Shown here one piece after another: positions 1 to 12,593 of a stretch of DNA of 64,000 bases. The stretch spans positions 7,799,201 through 7,863,200 of the forward strand of contig OY776129.1 in assembly GCA_963675135.1 (NCBI GenBank), in the 5' to 3' direction. The translations under genes were made by a program, and so were the position numbers. The notes beneath the pieces were generated by a model. The model made no database searches. It was not told the origin of the DNA and was given only the letters and a program-made list of their open reading frames with translations. Within the stretch, counting starts at the first letter, position 1. The number at the start of each line of letters is the position of its first letter. This DNA comes from Galeopsis tetrahit. Taxonomy: Eukaryota; Streptophyta; Magnoliopsida; Lamiales; Lamiaceae.

Positions 1-190
1 TTGTGATCACTCTTAACATATCAGTATGTAGAGATGCAAGATGAGCCCTCATTCTGATTTTCCAGAAGTCATAGTTGTCTATTGAGAACATGGGCAATTT
101 GTGATGTGAAATGTGGTTGACTGAATTTGTAGCCATGTTGTCCAATCCTTGGACAGCAGGAGGTGGAACAGCAGCATTGTTGTTGGCCAT
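1..190 (-). CDS. Partial Copia gag (N-terminus), minus strand, cut by window edge
   Basis: Reading the minus strand from an ATG at 190 down to base 1 gives 63 uninterrupted codons. They begin MANNNAAVPPP and contain the Copia gag signature FSIDNYDFWKIRMRAHL (a Trp followed by an R-M pair). The frame is still open at base 1, so the rest of gag and pol lies outside the window. It sits 127 bp inside a primer-binding site and an LTR, which is the expected order LTR, PBS, gag on this strand. In the family, Gag forms the virus-like particle of the retrotransposon. Whether this copy is intact cannot be judged from the part seen. Confidence 0.85.
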   Translation of the reverse strand, partial: MANNNAAVPPPAVQGLDNMATNSVNHISHHKLPMFSIDNYDFWKIRMRAHLASLHTDMLRVIT

Positions 191-316
191 ATCTCAAGAA
201 CAAACAGTCAGTCAACAATCAAATAGGATTTCAGATAGACCAGTTCAGTGACCACACTAAATATATGATTTTGAAAACCAAGATGGCTTTTCAGAAGCAG
301 TGGTCTTTGAACCCCT

Positions 317-328
317 GCTCTGATACCA
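317..328 (-). other. Primer-binding site of Copia element
   Basis: The minus strand reads TGGTATCAGAGC, the classic plant retrotransposon primer-binding site complementary to the 3' end of initiator tRNA-Met. It lies two bases inside the LTR boundary at 331. Confidence 0.9.
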
Positions 329-330
329 CT

Positions 331-1980
331 TGTTGGTCCTGAAAGGAGTATATAACAAGTGTATGGGGGAGAATACACGTGTATGCAAATTCTTTTCAAC
401 TTGATCAAACCAGAGCTCAGCAAGGTTGTCTTGGACAACTCTGCTGAAGATGATTAACTCTTCTAAGATAATCAAACTACTAAGGACTATTGAGTACTTA
501 GTTGAATAACTATCTAGGGGAGTTATATGTGCGGAATAGTGGTTGGCCCTTTTAGATTAGACTCCTTTAGTTTCTGAAATCACTTAGTCAATTCAATACA
601 GTCCAGTTTTCAGGGAACTTGTCCAAATAGGTTTTTGCACAGTCTTTGAATGTTTATCCTTGAAAGATCAGTTTGTGTGCAGTGTTGAATGTATGAAAGT
701 ACTTGGAAAGTAAATCAACACAAAAGTTTATAGTGGTTCAGAGACTCAAGCTCCTACATCCACTTTCCCTGATTTAACAGGATAATTCCTTCTCTTTGGA
801 ATTAACTTGTTTTATAGTGCCAAGGTGCACTTGATCAAGAACACCACTCTTGGTGAATTGATCCCTAGGATGTCTAGAGTCCTAGTACCCTCTTCTCAAC
901 TCAGAACTGAACTGTTCTTCTCTCAACAGTCAGCTCCTACCACTTCTACTACTACAACCTTCTCACTTTCACTCTTGAAAGATATGAGGATTGAAGTAAG
1001 GTTCCAACTAATGAGATATCCTTTACAATGAAGATCAGTGTATAAGGATAGGATATCTCTCTAAGCTTATGTATGGATATACAATGTAGTTCAGCTTAGA
1101 AGAAGTGTATGAAGACTAAGATAGTCTTTTGAAAGCTTTGAAAGCACTCTAGCTTGTAAGAACTTGTTAATGTTGAGGTGCTTAGCTGAGGTTGAAGTTG
1201 GATGCTTTCAAATGGTATTCACACTTCTGTATTTATAGACAAATGAAGGATTTGCCCGTTGGAGAGGCAGCCTCTAATGTCCATAAATGTCTTCTTTTAG
1301 TTCTTCAACTTTGAAGATAGAATCTTGATAGTGACATGTCCTTATTTGGGAAATAAACGGCTGTAAGAGCTTTGTCTTCATTCTGCAGCACTCTTCCCAA
1401 TGTCTGACTTTCAGATTCTCTTGTTAAGACTTGGACATTGCTTCTGAAGGTTGTTCCATTGATAGGACAACATTCCTCATCATTTGGACAACTCTCCTTA
1501 TCACTATCAGCAGTCTTGCTTATCAGCAAGGTTGGCTTGCTCTTCTTCAGATGACTTGGCTCATACCCTTTGCTTCACTTCAAAGTGATCTTAGCATGTT
1601 GATTTGTAGTTCTTTAGGGTGTGGTTGTCTCTATTTCTTCAGCATAGTTGACCTCAAGCTTTCAGAGCACTTCATCTTGATTTCTTGTACTGAGACAACT
1701 CCTCTGGACAACTCATCTGATCAGCATACTTGTCCTTCAGTGGACTTGATCATTATTCCAGAATTTGAGCCTTGAGGGGACTTGTTCTTGATGGCCTTCA
1801 GAGCATGTGTTCCCCCTCAAATTGTGCATTTAATCAACTAAGAGCTACCTAACATATTAGCTCATCATCTAGCCTTTATACTATATGTTCTAACATTTCT
1901 AGAACATACTTAACTTGACTTAGGCATGTCTCAGGGGGTTTTGGTATTAGATCAAAACATATCTCATTTTATTCCCAACA
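331..1980 (-). repeat. 5' LTR of minus-strand Copia retrotransposon (1650 bp)
   Basis: On the + strand the segment begins TGTTGGTCC and ends ATTCCCAACA, giving the inverted TGTTGG/CCAACA termini expected of an LTR. One end abuts the primer-binding site. On the minus strand a TATA-like CTATAAATAC lies at about 1230-1239, consistent with a promoter in that orientation. The open frames inside (for example 1431-1775) lack homology that I recognise and are taken as chance. The second LTR and target duplication lie outside the window. Confidence 0.85.
1230..1239 (-). promoter_or_regulatory. Probable TATA box of the Copia LTR
   Basis: The minus-strand sequence CTATAAATAC lies within the LTR in the element's sense orientation. 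It is inferred from sequence only. Confidence 0.5.
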
Positions 1981-2203
1981 GTGTTGTTCTTTTTTCTTTG
2001 AAAGCCTTCTTTTGAGTTTTTTGAGCAGAGGGAATTTAATATGTTAGGTAAATGTGTAATATTTAGACTTATAGAGTATAATATATTCTATTATATTCAA
2101 TTTTATTATTCTTATTTTTTGGTATTTGGTCCAAAGATCGACTAATCTGGAATAAGATTATGGGGGTAAAATGTATGTGTGAGGACTATTTTAATTTTAA
2201 CTT

Positions 2204-2310
2204 TAAAATGAAAACTTTGATTTTATGGACTAATTAATTGTACTTTTCCTTTTATAAGTATTTTTCTAAAGCTAAAATGAAAACTTCGATTTTATGGACT
2301 AATTAATTGT
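2204..2310. repeat. Direct repeat, 38-bp copies, 69-bp period
   Basis: Copies at 2204-2241 and 2273-2310 differ at one position (CTTTGA versus CTTCGA). Both run from TAAAATGAAAACTT to ACTAATTAATTGT. Confidence 0.85.
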
Positions 2311-2856
2311 TCTTATCCTAAAAGGTTTGATCGGTGTAATATTAATTAAAATTAATTGTTTTCATAATTTATTACTAATAATTATCTAAAATATGAGATG
2401 TATTTCAAATAAAATATAATATTAATTCAAATACAAACCACTGTTTCATAGTCATTACATTATTTTACAAGATCATAATAATTACATTAATTTTAAATTT
2501 TATAGGAAAATACATCATTATAAAATATCATTAATTGAATATTGACACCATTAATTGTTGAATAAAATTTAAGTTGTATTATTGAGTGTTTTATACTGGT
2601 CTAAATTTAAAAAGAAAAAACCCTACTAATCTAACCTAATTTTAGTTTAATAATACTACAATTAATTTAAATTCAGCCGTCATATTTACATTCTTAATTC
2701 AAGTCTCTTGATTATATAATAAATACAAACTCTGGTTAATGTCTGTATTATATTTATGTCCCTATATGCACTATACTTTGTATTCTATAATTTCAATGAA
2801 GTATAAATAAAAATAAATAAAAAGAAAAAAACACGGTGTCATTAAAAAAAATCTTA

Positions 2857-3036
2857 TACTCTCTATTCGGATGAAAGTTATCCATAAATTTTGAGTACAG
2901 AAAGTTAAAAAATATGATAGAATAAATTGATGTATTAGAGATGATGTGATTGAGAGAAAATAATATAATAAAACGTGAGAGAGTAATTTGTGAAAAGAGA
3001 ATAAATAACTTTCATTAAAATGGACGAAAAAAAAAA
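2857..3036. mobile_element. Decayed MITE with TACTC-type ends
   Basis: The left end reads TACTCTCTATTCGGATGAAA. The right end carries the inverted counterpart ATAACTTTCATTAAAATGGA. The arms pair around ATGAAAGTTAT/ATAACTTTCAT. The right boundary is uncertain because it runs into poly-A. Confidence 0.45.
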
Positions 3037-3535
3037 ATCAATTGCCACTTATTTTTACTTTTTATCACTACTTTTATTCCTTTTCTTACAATTTTGACAA
3101 ATTTTCATAAAATTATTATATATGTCTATAAGTTTTTTATTATTTTTGTGCACATAAATCAAGAAAAGTGATTAAATTAGGTGATTGAAAGAGAAAATAG
3201 ATAGAGAGAGGAGAAAGAAAGTAAGTAAAATAAATGTAAGAATAAAAATTTAAAAGATATTTATCAAAAAAAATATAGAAAACTATACAAAAATGTCAAA
3301 ATGTGAGTATTTTTTAAAACTTGTGTCATTCTCATATGTGTTAACAGAAATGAAATAAGTTAGTCCGCAATTCAAAATGCAGTCAGAAAATTGAAAGTAA
3401 AAACGGTTAGCAGAGCTTCTTGAGTTGCTCAATCACCAAAAATATACACCTCAGCTGTATCTATAAACTGTCTCATAGTTAATGCTTAATTCTGATCAAT
3501 TGACGAAGATTTAGGGCTGTGTAAACTGAGTGTTA

Positions 3536-6500
3536 ATGGTGGAGAGGAGGAAGAGGAAGCCTCTCGTGCTTTCCTCCACTAAAGCCCTCGTCGATTCTTT
3601 ACTCAATTCTCGCAAAACCACCGAAGATGCTCATGAAATTCCCCCAACCCCCTCCACTCGCACCCTGCAGTTAACGGCTGGTATTCTCAGAGTTTCCAAG
3701 GCCACAAATCTAGATTCAGTTGATGGTTCTGTTTTGGTTGGATTGTCCACCGCTGTGCTTAAACGATTATCGATTACTTCAGGCTCGCTGGTACGTATTT
3801 TAGCTGCAGCTTATCAAATTCTAATGATGTAGTTTTTCTCTAGTTTATTGGTTTATCTGGCCCTTTTGATACGCACGTTCTGTGTTCGATGAAAAGTCTC
3901 TAAATTGGATTTGGTATTTGTGAAGCTAAGTTTCTAAAAAACCTGTACAGAATCCTTAATTCTAATGCCTCTGAAATGAAAATAAACTCCTGGGTTAATG
4001 ATATTGTCAAGTTGGGGATCTTTTTTTTATGTATTTAAAGCATAATCGAATGTATATGCACACGTGCTATATCAGTGTGGGAATGTATTGAAAATTTGGT
4101 ATATGGTTTTGTTTCACTGTGGTAGAAGGGAATTCTGATCAATATGTGAATGAATGTATGACACCCAAAGTTTGCTCTATTTTTTATTTGTAGATACTCA
4201 TCAAGAATGTGGATGCTAATGTAAATAGAATTGGACAAGCGGTTGTTCTGGACCCTCCAAATCTAGATAACTCCTCGGAATATGGATCAGATCTGTCACA
4301 TGCTCCTAAGACAATGTTGCCCTTTCCATCGTATGCTTATCCTCAATCTCAGTCTGCAACTTTGGATCATCAAGTGGCTTACTTATCTCCAATTCTTGCA
4401 TTTAATCTGAATTTGCATGTGTCATGCTTCAAGTCCATTGTGCAACAAGGGAATGAGAAATTATGGTCCTTGTTTGAAGTGAAAGGAAACGATGAATTAA
4501 ATGAAAAAGAAAATGAGCCAGTTTCTGTTTGTATAACGCTTCAACCTTGGGAAGAGTTGCCTAAGTATGCCTCACATTTAAGGGCCTCTTTTGTAAAGAT
4601 ACCAGAATGTGGGTCCCTTGAACGTCTTAAAACCAGTTCATCCGACGAAGCTAAAGATCGCCAAGGCTTGATAGATTCGGCATTAAATGATTACTTTTCT
4701 GTGGATAGATATCTTTCCAGGAGTGACCTTTTCAGTGTATGCATTAGTTGGAACTGCAAATCGGAGTTGTGCATCCCTTGCAACGAAAAGACGCTGAATG
4801 GTGGGGATGAAACATTATACTTCAAGGTCAAAAACTGAATTTTAATTCCGTATTTGCTTTATTCGTCTCTTGCTCAATTGAGGATTTACAGACAAACACA
4901 TCTAGGACATGATGGTTTTCAGGTTGCTGCTATGGAACCATCGGAGGAAGGTGTTCTGAGAGTCAATCGTGATCAAACTGCACTTGTTCTTGGAGGAGGT
5001 GTTCCATCTGCCATCCCCCCAAATCCTCTAATTCCACGAGCAAAAAGCGTTGTGCCATTACAAGATGATGCAGTTCGTGCTCTAGCTTCCATAATTGCAC
5101 CAACTTTATTTCCATCCTCGTTGTCATCAAAATTCAGGGTCTCTATCCTGCTACATGGTGTTCCTGGTCAGTCAGAAACTTCTTGTTCCATATCAGATCA
5201 TAACTTTATGTCAAAATCTATCTGATATTTATGAAAATTAAAAATAGCATTACTACTTTGGAAGAAAATTCAACTGGATATGCTGATAGAAGTGAGTTGT
5301 AGGTTGTGGAAAGAGGACCGTGATAAAATATGTTGCTCGTCAATTGGGCTTGCATGTGGTGGAGTATAGTTGTCATGATTTTTTGACTCCTTCTGAGAAG
5401 AAAACGTCTATTGCTCTAGCTGAAGCCTTCAATGCGGCTCGCAGGTATAGTGATAAACATTAAGCAGTAAGAAAACATCATCTTACTAATCATGTACTTC
5501 AAACCATTTATACAGTGCAGTCAGTGCTTACTGTTTCAAATTTTTTAACCTTCAGTGAATTTGGCAGTATAAGGCTAACAGTGCAGATTTTATTTAGTTA
5601 TTTTTCATTGGATTTATTCAAAATTTCTTATAGTTGATATGCTATATCTGTTGTAGATATTCTCCAACAATTCTTCTTCTCCGTCATTTTGAGGTTTTCC
5701 GTAATCTAGCTGCTCAAGAGGGACCATCTCATGAGCAAGTTGGAGTTAACTCGGAAGTTGCATCTGTCATTAAGAAATACACCGAGCCAATTACTAAAGA
5801 TGAAAATGATTATTTTGAAGAAAACTCAGATGGTGATTCTGTAAGTTTACAAGTTGTTGATTCATGTAACTAGCTTCTGTCTCTGCTTCTAAAATATTTT
5901 TTTATTTGAATCAGATCTTATAATCCAAGATAGGTTCTCCATGTTTCTATTACTTTAATTTCCTCTTGGTCCTTTTAATCTGGGATAAATGTAATATAAT
6001 AAGACAAAAGATCTTCCATTTTTTGTGAATAATATTCAGAAATAAGGATTCAATGATTCTTTTGTTTCAGAATATACATATACTAGCTAAATTGATCTTT
6101 AAAATAGCGATCCTAGATTTAATGTGGTTACTACACCTCCATAATTAATGGGTGATTGATTCATATCCCCTAGTTTCTTTCATTGATGTAGCAGTTAAAA
6201 ATGAGTGAAATAACGAACCAGCACCCAGTACTGCTAGTTGCAGCTGCTGACAATTCTGAAGGCCTTCCTCCAACTATTAGGCGCTGTTTTAGTCATGAAA
6301 TTAAAGTGGGACCTCTGAATGAAGAACAAAGGTCTCAATTGCTGTCTCAGTCTTTTCAGCATGTGTCTGAGCTGCTTCCTCATGTACGTTATCACTTCAT
6401 TCTCTCCTTGATTTTTCTAGTTGCTCGGGGATTTAAGGAATGATCTGAAGAAACTGACATTTTTATGGTTTGTTCTCCACTTCTGCATGGTTTTTGTTAT

Positions 6501-9144
6501 GCTTGATTATATTTTCTTGTTGCAGACTTCTGTAGAGGATCTTGTTAAGGATATGGTTGGACAGACGTCAGGTTTCATGCCCAGGGATTTGCGTGCTCTA
6601 GTTGCTGATGCTGGGGCAAATATGATATCAAAGATGGAGAAGCTGGAGACAGGAAACTCAAGTTCATCTGAGGCCTATTCAGTTGAAGATAATAGCAAAA
6701 TAAATGATGCTTCTCAGTCTCCTAGTAAAGAAAATATAACCAAAGCATTGGAACGATCAAAGAAAAGAAATGCATCGGCTCTTGGTACCCCAAAGGTAAA
6801 GTATCTAAGGTTTAAAACTAACTTTTGGTGCTTCCTTGCATGTGGTGCTTTCTGGAAGTTATGCTTAGGATACATTTGCAAATCACAATTAAGTAGTTTG
6901 TTCTGAACATGTTCAATGTTGTACAATTTATGTATCAAAGGTGAAAGGGCCCATCTAGTATGTTAGAACCAATATATGGTCAGAAGTCAGGAGATAAAGT
7001 AATTAGAGATGTTCCTTTCTGTGTATGTGTTAATCTTACTCAATATTATTGCTGTAACTATAGGTGCCTAACATCAAATGGGAAGATGTTGGTGGGCTCG
7101 AGGATGTAAAAAAATCAATCCTGGATACTGTTCAAGTAAACCTTTTTTTTTTCCTCCACTTTGGAAGATACTGTAGACATTTTTCAAAATTATTTAATCT
7201 AACTTCACTTTTCTTGATCTTCTACTATATTTTAAATTGTCAGCTTCCTCTCATACACAAGGATTTATTTTCATCTGGATTGCGTAAACGATCAGGGGTT
7301 CTTCTCTATGGCCCTCCAGGCACTGGTAAAGTAAGTTCATGGCTTCGATCTTTCCATTTTTTTCTCCGCTATGTTTTACATCACAGATGGCTATTTACAT
7401 TTGATGTTGACTATCGTTCAAACTAGTCTCCAATAACTTTGGCCATTATTGCTTTGCAAACCTCAGACATTACTAGCAAAGGCTGTTGCTACAGAATGCT
7501 CGTTGAATTTTTTGAGCGTAAAAGGGCCTGAGTTGATCAACATGTACATAGGAGAGTCGGAGAAAAACATTAGAGACATTTTTCAGAAGGTAAAACATTT
7601 ATTTTTCTTTTGTAACAAGTAAATAAATGGCAATTAAAACACAAACAACTCTGAATGTGTTGTGATTGGCATCATTTTAGGCGAGAGCAGCGCGACCATG
7701 CGTTATATTCTTTGATGAACTGGATTCGCTTGCCCCTGCCCGAGGTGCTTCTGGAGATTCTGGTGGTGTTATGGACCGAGTGGTTTCTCAGGTAAATTTC
7801 CTTAACTGCCCTCTAACCCAAAGGAAACGGACAGATCGCACACAGACCAATGCAATATTTTTTATGTGTGTATCTGAGTATGCATGTTTGGGTGTGTATA
7901 GTGATAATGTTAAAATACATATGTGTATCTAATATGATTTATTGTTTGTAGATGCTTGCAGAAATTGATGGACTGAGTGATTCTAGCCAGGTACGTTATA
8001 ACTCTCTGCAACATTAGATTTTTTAAACGCAGCCCTCTTTATTTTTTTTAAAGGGAGACATAAACGAGAAATACCAAAGAAAATACTGAAATTGCAGAAA
8101 ATAGAAAACAATTTATGGCTGATCCCAAGCCGAAGCCAATTCAATATTTGATGATCCTAAGATAATCTAACTAGGAGACATTAATCAATATAAATAGACT
8201 TAGTAAGTTTAACTTAAGCCCTAAGCAATTAAGCTCATGGCATGGGCCAATTTATTCATTACTAAAATAAGAAGCGTATCAATTTTCGTTTTAATTTTCA
8301 TTGTGGGGGATTCAACAGGACCTGTTTATAATCGGAGCTAGTAATAGGCCTGATCTTATCGACCCAGCGCTTTTGAGGCCAGGTAGATTTGACAAGCTGC
8401 TCTACGTTGGTGTTAATTCTGAAGCATCTTATCGAGAGAGGTTTGCTTCTTTGCCTGCCTTCTAAACGCATGTGATTAATCATATTCCATTTTGAATCCA
8501 CATTCTTTTCTTTCCATGTTGTGTCAGGGTACTAAAAGCACTTACCCGCAAGTTTAAATTGCACGAGGATGTGTCACTCTACGAGATAGCAGTGAAATGC
8601 CCTCCAAATTTCACGGGTGCTGATATGTACGCCCTTTGTGCTGATGCTTGGTTTCATGCTGCAAAACGCAAAGTAAGTCGTGTCTTTTAGAATCTCAATC
8701 AATTTCTCATAATCCCATTGTTTTCGTTTTTATGATCTCAAGCTGCTACTCAGCTCTTTCATTGCTTCTTATCTCTTCATCAAGAATCAAGTTTGTTTTT
8801 CATTATCGTATTTTAGGTGTCGGTTAGTGATTCAGATTCAGTCGCACCTGATCAACCAGACGCCATTGTTGTTGAGTACGAGGATTTTATTGAGGTGTGT
8901 TTCTCAACACAAGAACTTGTATGAGATGCTGCGGTACTCTTGTCTGTTTTGGTGATACTCAAATTTCAAAAGTATCACAAAAACATGTAAAAGTATGAGA
9001 CAGTTGTATGCAAGGGTTTCTTGATTCTGAAAACGTTGTGTTAATACATTGCAGGTATTGCGAGATTTGTCTCCTTCACTGTCACTGGCGGAGCTGAAGA
9101 AATACGAGGCATTGCGCGATCAATTCCAAGGGCCATCCAGATGA
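3536..9144 (+). CDS. PEX6: PEX6, peroxisome biogenesis AAA-ATPase (16 exons)
   Basis: This is the type II AAA+ ATPase that, in a heterohexamer with PEX1, pulls ubiquitinated PEX5 from the peroxisome membrane. I place exons at 3536-3790, 4194-4826, 4923-5166, 5303-5444, 5657-5840, 6195-6383, 6526-6795, 7064-7135, 7244-7330, 7467-7589, 7681-7791, 7952-7990, 8319-8440, 8528-8672, 8817-8894 and 9055-9144. All have GT..AG introns, and the frame is kept throughout for 927 aa (the Arabidopsis protein is about 941 aa). The start MVERRKRKPLVLSST matches the family N-terminus; an upstream in-frame GTG was not used. D1 has a Walker A (GVPGCGKRT, about residues 375-383) but a degenerate Walker B (ILLLRHFE). 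D2 is canonical: GPPGTGKT at about 686-693, FFDELDSLAPARG, and the second region of homology ASNRPDLIDPALLRPGR. The C-terminus ends KKYEALRDQFQGPSR. No break is seen. Confidence 0.97.
6189..6194 (+). promoter_or_regulatory. NAGNAG tandem splice acceptor in PEX6 exon 6
   Basis: The acceptor reads TAGCAG. Splicing after TAG starts the exon at 6192 and adds one Gln codon; splicing after CAG starts it at 6195. Both keep the frame, so the protein would be 928 or 927 aa. Confidence 0.7.
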
Positions 9145-10209
9145 ACACTCTCACTTTTCCATATTTATACAATAAGTTGGCAGGCAACTAATGATTCCCT
9201 CCATGTTTTTAGGTCCATAATAAATCCAAGTTTTAGGTCATAAAAGTGCATCACTATGCCCTTTTGCTTTAATTCTCAATTATAGTATCTATTTTGTTTT
9301 TGTTTTATTCAATTAAAGTAGTTGTAAGAAAGGGCATCCATTTCCAAGAATTCAACAAAACACAAGGATAAAATAAATCATTGTTTTTGTAGCAAAGTGC
9401 ATTAAGAATCAAATTCTGTTTTGTTGGATCTCTTCTTTGAAAGACAAGTTGAAGTCAAAAGGTTGAAATAACTTAAAAAGATTATTGGAGTATTATTATT
9501 AGTTGTTGTGTGTAATTTTGGGCATATGCAAAAAGGTTTCTCAAGGAATAATCGCATATTCTTTCCAACAACTTTGCTAATTATGGCCCTTTTTGCTTGT
9601 TTTATTTCTTCAGTTTTACCCTTGGCACTGTACATCATATGAATGTTTCATTACTGCTTTGGATTTTAAACCTTCCAACTTTACACTTTTTTTCTCTCTC
9701 ATAAAAATACAATTTTATTTATTTTTCTTCTATCTTGATATTCTCACATATAATTACCATCTTGTACTTTAGTATATATTTTTTTGTCTAAACTTTGTAT
9801 GTATATATTTTTTGAATTATCCAATTGTTTTACTAGAAAATCAAGACAATTTTATGTGTGGGTAGAGAGAGAGAGAGAGAGTAGGTGCATAGATAGATTA
9901 GTGAAAATGATGGTTGGTGTAATGGTACTTTGATTTTGAGTGGGTTGGAAGAATAATAATACTCATATTAATTAAAAAATAAATTAAGAAAAAAGAATGA
10001 ATTGAAGATAAGGACCAAAATTTAATGTAGACGTGAGCAACTTGTTTGTCTGACAACCGTTGTTTCTAGACTCACCCCAGCTTGTATGTTTTTGGATTCC
10101 ATCAATTCACTCACTTTTAACAAACTTATTTTACTACTTTCTATGTCTCATATTCTCCTCTCCATGTTCATTATACTCCTTTTATCAGATAAGATAAGTA
10201 ACTAAATAA
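9145..10209. other. PEX6 3' UTR and intergenic DNA
   Basis: The 3' UTR follows the stop at 9142-9144. Candidate poly(A) signals include AATAAA-like sequence at about 9217-9222. Further on there is a (GA)n microsatellite at about 9865-9881 and AT-rich DNA. No gene is seen. Confidence 0.6.
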
Positions 10210-10447
10210 TACTCTCTCTGTCCACCAAAAGTGTGCTCACTTTTTTTTATATATGTTTTTAAAAAATTCATATTTTAATTATAAATAATATATTTATGAT
10301 AATAAGCAAAGAATATATTTGAGAGATACTCAATCTTGTTAGTAAAGTAGAAAAAATATTCAAAAGTGAATTATTTAAATGAAATAAGCATGTTTTTTGT
10401 GAACCCAAAAAAAAGAATGAGCACACTTTTGGTGGACGGAGGGAGTA
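10210..10447. mobile_element. TA-flanked MITE, family 1 (238 bp)
   Basis: The inverted ends are TACTCTCTCTGTCCACCAAA and its near-complement ending TTTTGGTGGACGGAGGGAGTA. They extend through GTGTGCTCA/GAGCACAC. TA at both ends fits the Tc1/mariner (Stowaway-like) mode. A second copy of this family interrupts a SOBIR1-like unit at 45521-45757. Confidence 0.85.
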
Positions 10448-12284
10448 GATATATGGAGTACAAATTATGTGATTAAGAAAGAGAGATAGAAAGTGTAAAA
10501 TATAAAGTGAAGTATTAGAATAAAAGGTTAAAAGATATTTGTCAAAAAAAGAAAAAAGTATAAAAAGTTTATAGGAAGATGGACAAAAATGATAAAATAA
10601 AAAACTTATAAACAGACAGATTAAATATTTATTTTTATAAATTTTAATAAATATTAATTTATTTATATATAAAGTAGATATGTTGGGAATATAATAGTTA
10701 CGGTTTGTTTTCAAATTTTATAGAAAAAAAAAATGAAGTTGAAGTTGTTTATAAAATTTGAAAACACCACTTTAATTTGAAATAAAATTTAACCTCTAAC
10801 ACTTATTCAGAATCGGAGGAATTACATGACAAAATTATACGCTAATTAAGTGACAATTTCATGATAATTAAATTAATAATTGTGTAGAATTTATTTTGAG
10901 TTTTATTGATGAGTATAATATAAATATAAAATATGAGGATCTTTTAGGAGGGATTTGTGTAGGTGGAAATTCAATGGAGAGTAATAAAATATACTATGTG
11001 GCTCCTTAATGCAGAGGTGTTGCACAATTAAAATATAGATTGCAAATCATTTATTATGATCAGCATTTATTAATTAAGAATTATAAGAAGTTGTCCTTAT
11101 TAATTTCAAACTTTGAGTTAAGGCCAGGTGGAGAATGATTATTAGCACAATTTTTTCTTTCGGTTTGATTTTCTTATTATATTCCAACTCGTAGTTTTCT
11201 ATTAAAACTCTACCTACTAATTTTTTTAGGGGTTAACATAACTAGATCAATATATTTGAATGCACAAGTTCTTTAATTCAAAACGAATCAACTCGATAAC
11301 ATTGTTGTTTCTTTTTAATTGCAAGGAAGTGGAGAATGAGTGTAACATTTGTCCACAAATACATCAAGATATTCATTCTCAATACGAGACAAATGTTTCA
11401 CACTAAGGTATTTTTGTATAAAGAAAAAACAGAGGCAAACCAACATCACAAGTCATGCAAAGAACCCAACAAAATCGGACAAGAGCATGGAAAAATTCAC
11501 ACCTAGTAAACTAGAGGAGAAGAAAAACTAAGAGCAAAGAAAACAGAAACTAAATAACTATAATTTAAGATAAAAAAAAATACTCCGTATTGTATATAAA
11601 AGCAACCAACTAAAAGCTAACAACTAAGGGGTCAACAGATTAATCTACCGGTCGGCCACCATCAAATATGAGAGGTGTCATTGGCCTGAGCAAAAAATGT
11701 GTTACTATCCAATTTATGTCTCAACACTTTTTGTTCTTGAAGTAATACTTGTTTGTTCATGTAGTAATGCATGAAGCTGACCTGATTGACCCACGAGATT
11801 TTACTTTTTCTCAACACAAATACCTTTTTAACTTATTCTAACTTGACTTAACTTTTTTAATGAACAAATTACGTTTGAACTTTTGAAAGTTATACGGATT
11901 AATATCTAGATAAAGAAAAATAATTGGGTTTTTTTTTCACAGTTATTCTTAAAATGCTTATATTTTGCAATATTGAGTTAAGGAAACTCAAAATATTATG
12001 CACAATTTTTTATTACATATTTTTAGACGAGCATTTCTATTTTAATTTATTTTATTTAAGTTATGTACAATCGAATTGTATTTAACTTTTCTTTAATCTT
12101 TTCATTTCCTAGGCTCCCCCTTTTTCTTTTATTTTTTCATTTTAATTACCACGATTGTGCCAAAATAGAGCATCTAATTAATTTATAGGAGTATTAATAT
12201 CTGAATATGTTGAATGGCTCTGGGCATATATGTCCACCTAAACCGGCCAATCTTCGGTTATAGGGCGATTAAATCTTAAACAAT
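10448..12284. other. AT-rich intergenic DNA, no gene
   Basis: Low-complexity AT-rich sequence without a recognisable coding frame, RNA gene or complete transposon. The longer frames over the interval are AT-biased and show no protein family features. Confidence 0.6.
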
Positions 12285-12593
12285 TACTCCATCTATTTTA
12301 TAAAGTTGTTGCATTTTTTATTTTGAATAGAATTAAGGAATATATGTTTTTAACACTTTTATTCTTCATTGATTTTTCTCTTCTAATTCTTTATTTCCTT
12401 TACTTATTTCCACTCTTCTTTAATTTTACCTTTTTAAAAAAATCACTAATATATTTTTTAAAAAAATAGATATTGTAGAAATTAATAGAAGTAGTTCAAA
12501 AAGATTATTGATAAATATAGTAAAAACAATAAACTTTTTAAAGTAAAATTTAAAATTAAATGAAATAAATTTTATGAAATATAGAAATAGTGC
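12285..12593. mobile_element. Degenerate MITE, family 2
   Basis: The left end TACTCCATCTATTTTATAAA is mirrored by TTTTATGAAATATAGAAATAG near 12590. The interior resembles the MITE at 12784 (GTTGCATTTTTTATTTTG... on the left, AAATTTAAAATTAAATGA on the right). Boundaries are approximate. Confidence 0.45.

Larger units (their letters stand above)
1981..3535. other. AT-rich intergenic region and PEX6 5' flank
   Basis: No gene is recognisable here. The stretch contains a short direct repeat (2204-2310) and a decayed MITE (about 2857-3036). The last 150 bp before 3536 are less AT-rich and are probably the PEX6 promoter and 5' UTR. No convincing TATA box is seen. Confidence 0.6.

Noticed and set aside
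1431..1775. 114-codon open frame on the + strand
   Set aside because: It lies wholly inside the Copia LTR, on the strand opposite to the element, with no recognisable domain.
5650..5700. Degenerate Walker B in PEX6 D1 (ILLLRHFE) as a damaging mutation
   Set aside because: A non-canonical D1 Walker B is a known feature of PEX6 in plants and other eukaryotes, so it is not a defect of this copy.
9865..9881. GA-rich run as a possible GAGA-type regulatory element
   Set aside because: It is a simple microsatellite downstream of PEX6 with no other promoter feature near it.
10268..10714. 148-codon open frame, minus strand, rich in Phe, Leu, Ile and Tyr
   Set aside because: A composition artefact of A-rich + strand DNA that also runs across a MITE boundary.
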